DNA of 15,052 bases from an uncultured Eubacteriales bacterium. GTDB taxonomy: Bacteria; Bacillota_A; Clostridia; Oscillospirales; Acutalibacteraceae. Below are positions 14,488-15,052 of this stretch, in pieces. The notes beneath the pieces were generated by a model. It saw only the letters and a program-made list of their open reading frames with translations. It made no database searches and had not been told where the DNA came from. Where the stretch lies: the NCBI GenBank assembly GCA_934454005.1, contig CAKSGI010000028.1, positions 1 through 15,052 on the forward strand. Direction: 5' to 3'. How positions within the stretch are numbered: position 1 is the stretch's first letter; each line of letters begins with the position of its first letter. The translations under genes were made by a program, and so were the position numbers.

Positions 14488-14516
14488 ATTATATCAAAAA
14501 ATGAGTTAATTCGCAA
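14488..14516 (-). promoter_or_regulatory. Promoter for the LPSTG surface protein
   Basis: On the minus strand TTGCGA (14511-14516), 17 bases, then consensus TATAAT (14488-14493) preceded by TGA, an extended -10. It lies 47 bases upstream of the start codon. Confidence 0.75.
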
Positions 14517-14556
14517 GTATTTTTGTTTATACTGAGCAACAAAATGAAGTAAATAT

Positions 14557-15052
14557 CTATAATTTAGTCCTTGCATCGCTTAAAATTGCCTGTTTGAGTT
14601 CTCCTAAACTATTAAACTTTTTTTCCTCCCTTATATAGTCTACTAATCCAACTCTTATATTTTCTCCATAAAAATCTTTACCTTTGTAATCCATAACCCA
14701 AGTTTCTGATTTAGGGAATCCATCTCCGGTTGTAGGATTAACCCCTATATTTGTAACTGAACGATATTTTTTTCCGTTTATATATGTTATAGAAGAATAA
14801 ACACCAAATTTGGGAATAATAAAGTCTTTTGGAAATAACTGATTAAGCGTAGGGATACCTATTTTTTTTCCTAACTTTTTCCCTTCAACAACTGTAAATT
14901 CGAATGAAAAGTACCTTCCAAGCATTTTCCTTACATTTGCAAGATTACCTGACTTTATATTCTCCCTTATAATCGTCGAACTTACAGTTTTTCCGTCCAC
15001 CTTTACAGGTTCAACTATATTAACTCCTATTTTATTTAAGTTGCATAGTCTA
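14557..15052 (-). CDS. ribF: Bifunctional riboflavin kinase/FAD synthetase, C-terminal part (cut by right window edge)
   Basis: RibF phosphorylates riboflavin to FMN and adenylates FMN to FAD. Only about 164 C-terminal residues are visible. The first part is the end of the FAD synthetase domain (VDGKTVSSTIIRENIKSGN). The riboflavin kinase domain follows: MLGRYFSFEFTVVEGKKLG, GIPTLN, FGVYSSITYINGKKYRSVTNIG, ETWVMDY, FYGENIRVGLVDYIREEKKF. An internal GTG at 15000 could look like a start, but the frame continues in family-like sequence to the window edge, so it is a truncated view of the full gene. The usual PTAN motif of the kinase reads PTLN. The stop at 14557 is not followed by an obvious terminator. 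Confidence 0.93.
   Translation of the reverse strand, partial: RLCNLNKIGVNIVEPVKVDGKTVSSTIIRENIKSGNLANVRKMLGRYFSFEFTVVEGKKLGKKIGIPTLNQLFPKDFIIPKFGVYSSITYINGKKYRSVTNIGVNPTTGDGFPKSETWVMDYKGKDFYGENIRVGLVDYIREEKKFNSLGELKQAILSDARTKL

Noticed and set aside
14557..15000. A separate short riboflavin kinase gene starting at GTG 15000
   Set aside because: The frame is open to the window edge and the upstream residues match the RibF FAD synthetase domain, so this is an internal codon.

Overview
This is a chromosomal window from a strongly AT-rich, Gram-positive-type bacterium, most likely an anaerobic member of Clostridia (Bacillota). The evidence is very low GC, strong AGGAGG-type ribosome binding sites, many TTG and GTG starts, sigma-A-like promoters, an LPXTG wall-anchored protein, a cohesin-like surface protein, a DUF4364 regulator-like protein, and an NfnAB electron-bifurcating transhydrogenase. 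No prophage, insertion sequence, CRISPR array, tRNA or rRNA was seen. No intergenic stretch exceeds about 200 bases.

Layout, left to right. The left edge cuts a branched-chain aminotransferase (ilvE, minus). Next come a membrane-anchored cohesin/cadherin-like surface protein (minus), a DUF4364 protein (plus) and an alpha/beta hydrolase (minus). The last two converge and share stop-codon bases. rsmA (16S rRNA dimethyltransferase, plus) abuts a 60-residue membrane protein. A ComEA-like DNA-binding protein (minus) is cut short by an in-frame TAA just before its last residues. A membrane protein with a RING-like zinc finger, a zinc ribbon and a DUF2628-like region lies directly upstream of galU (plus). 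A very strong bidirectional terminator follows. The minus-strand operon nfnA-nfnB-MATE transporter comes next, then a minus-strand pair of a degenerate ApgM-family protein and a DUF896 protein.

The right third is surface-oriented. It holds a short exported Ser/Asn-rich protein coupled to a small basic protein, then a 520-residue LPSTG wall protein. The window ends inside ribF (riboflavin kinase/FAD synthetase, minus).

The housekeeping genes (ilvE, rsmA, galU, nfnAB, ribF) are ordinary. The most unusual items are the ApgM-like protein, which keeps the family's ends but has lost the nucleophile and metal ligands, and the comEA reading frame, where one TAA codon separates the body from an in-frame, family-like tail. 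I did not find a convincing new multi-gene defence or mobile system.
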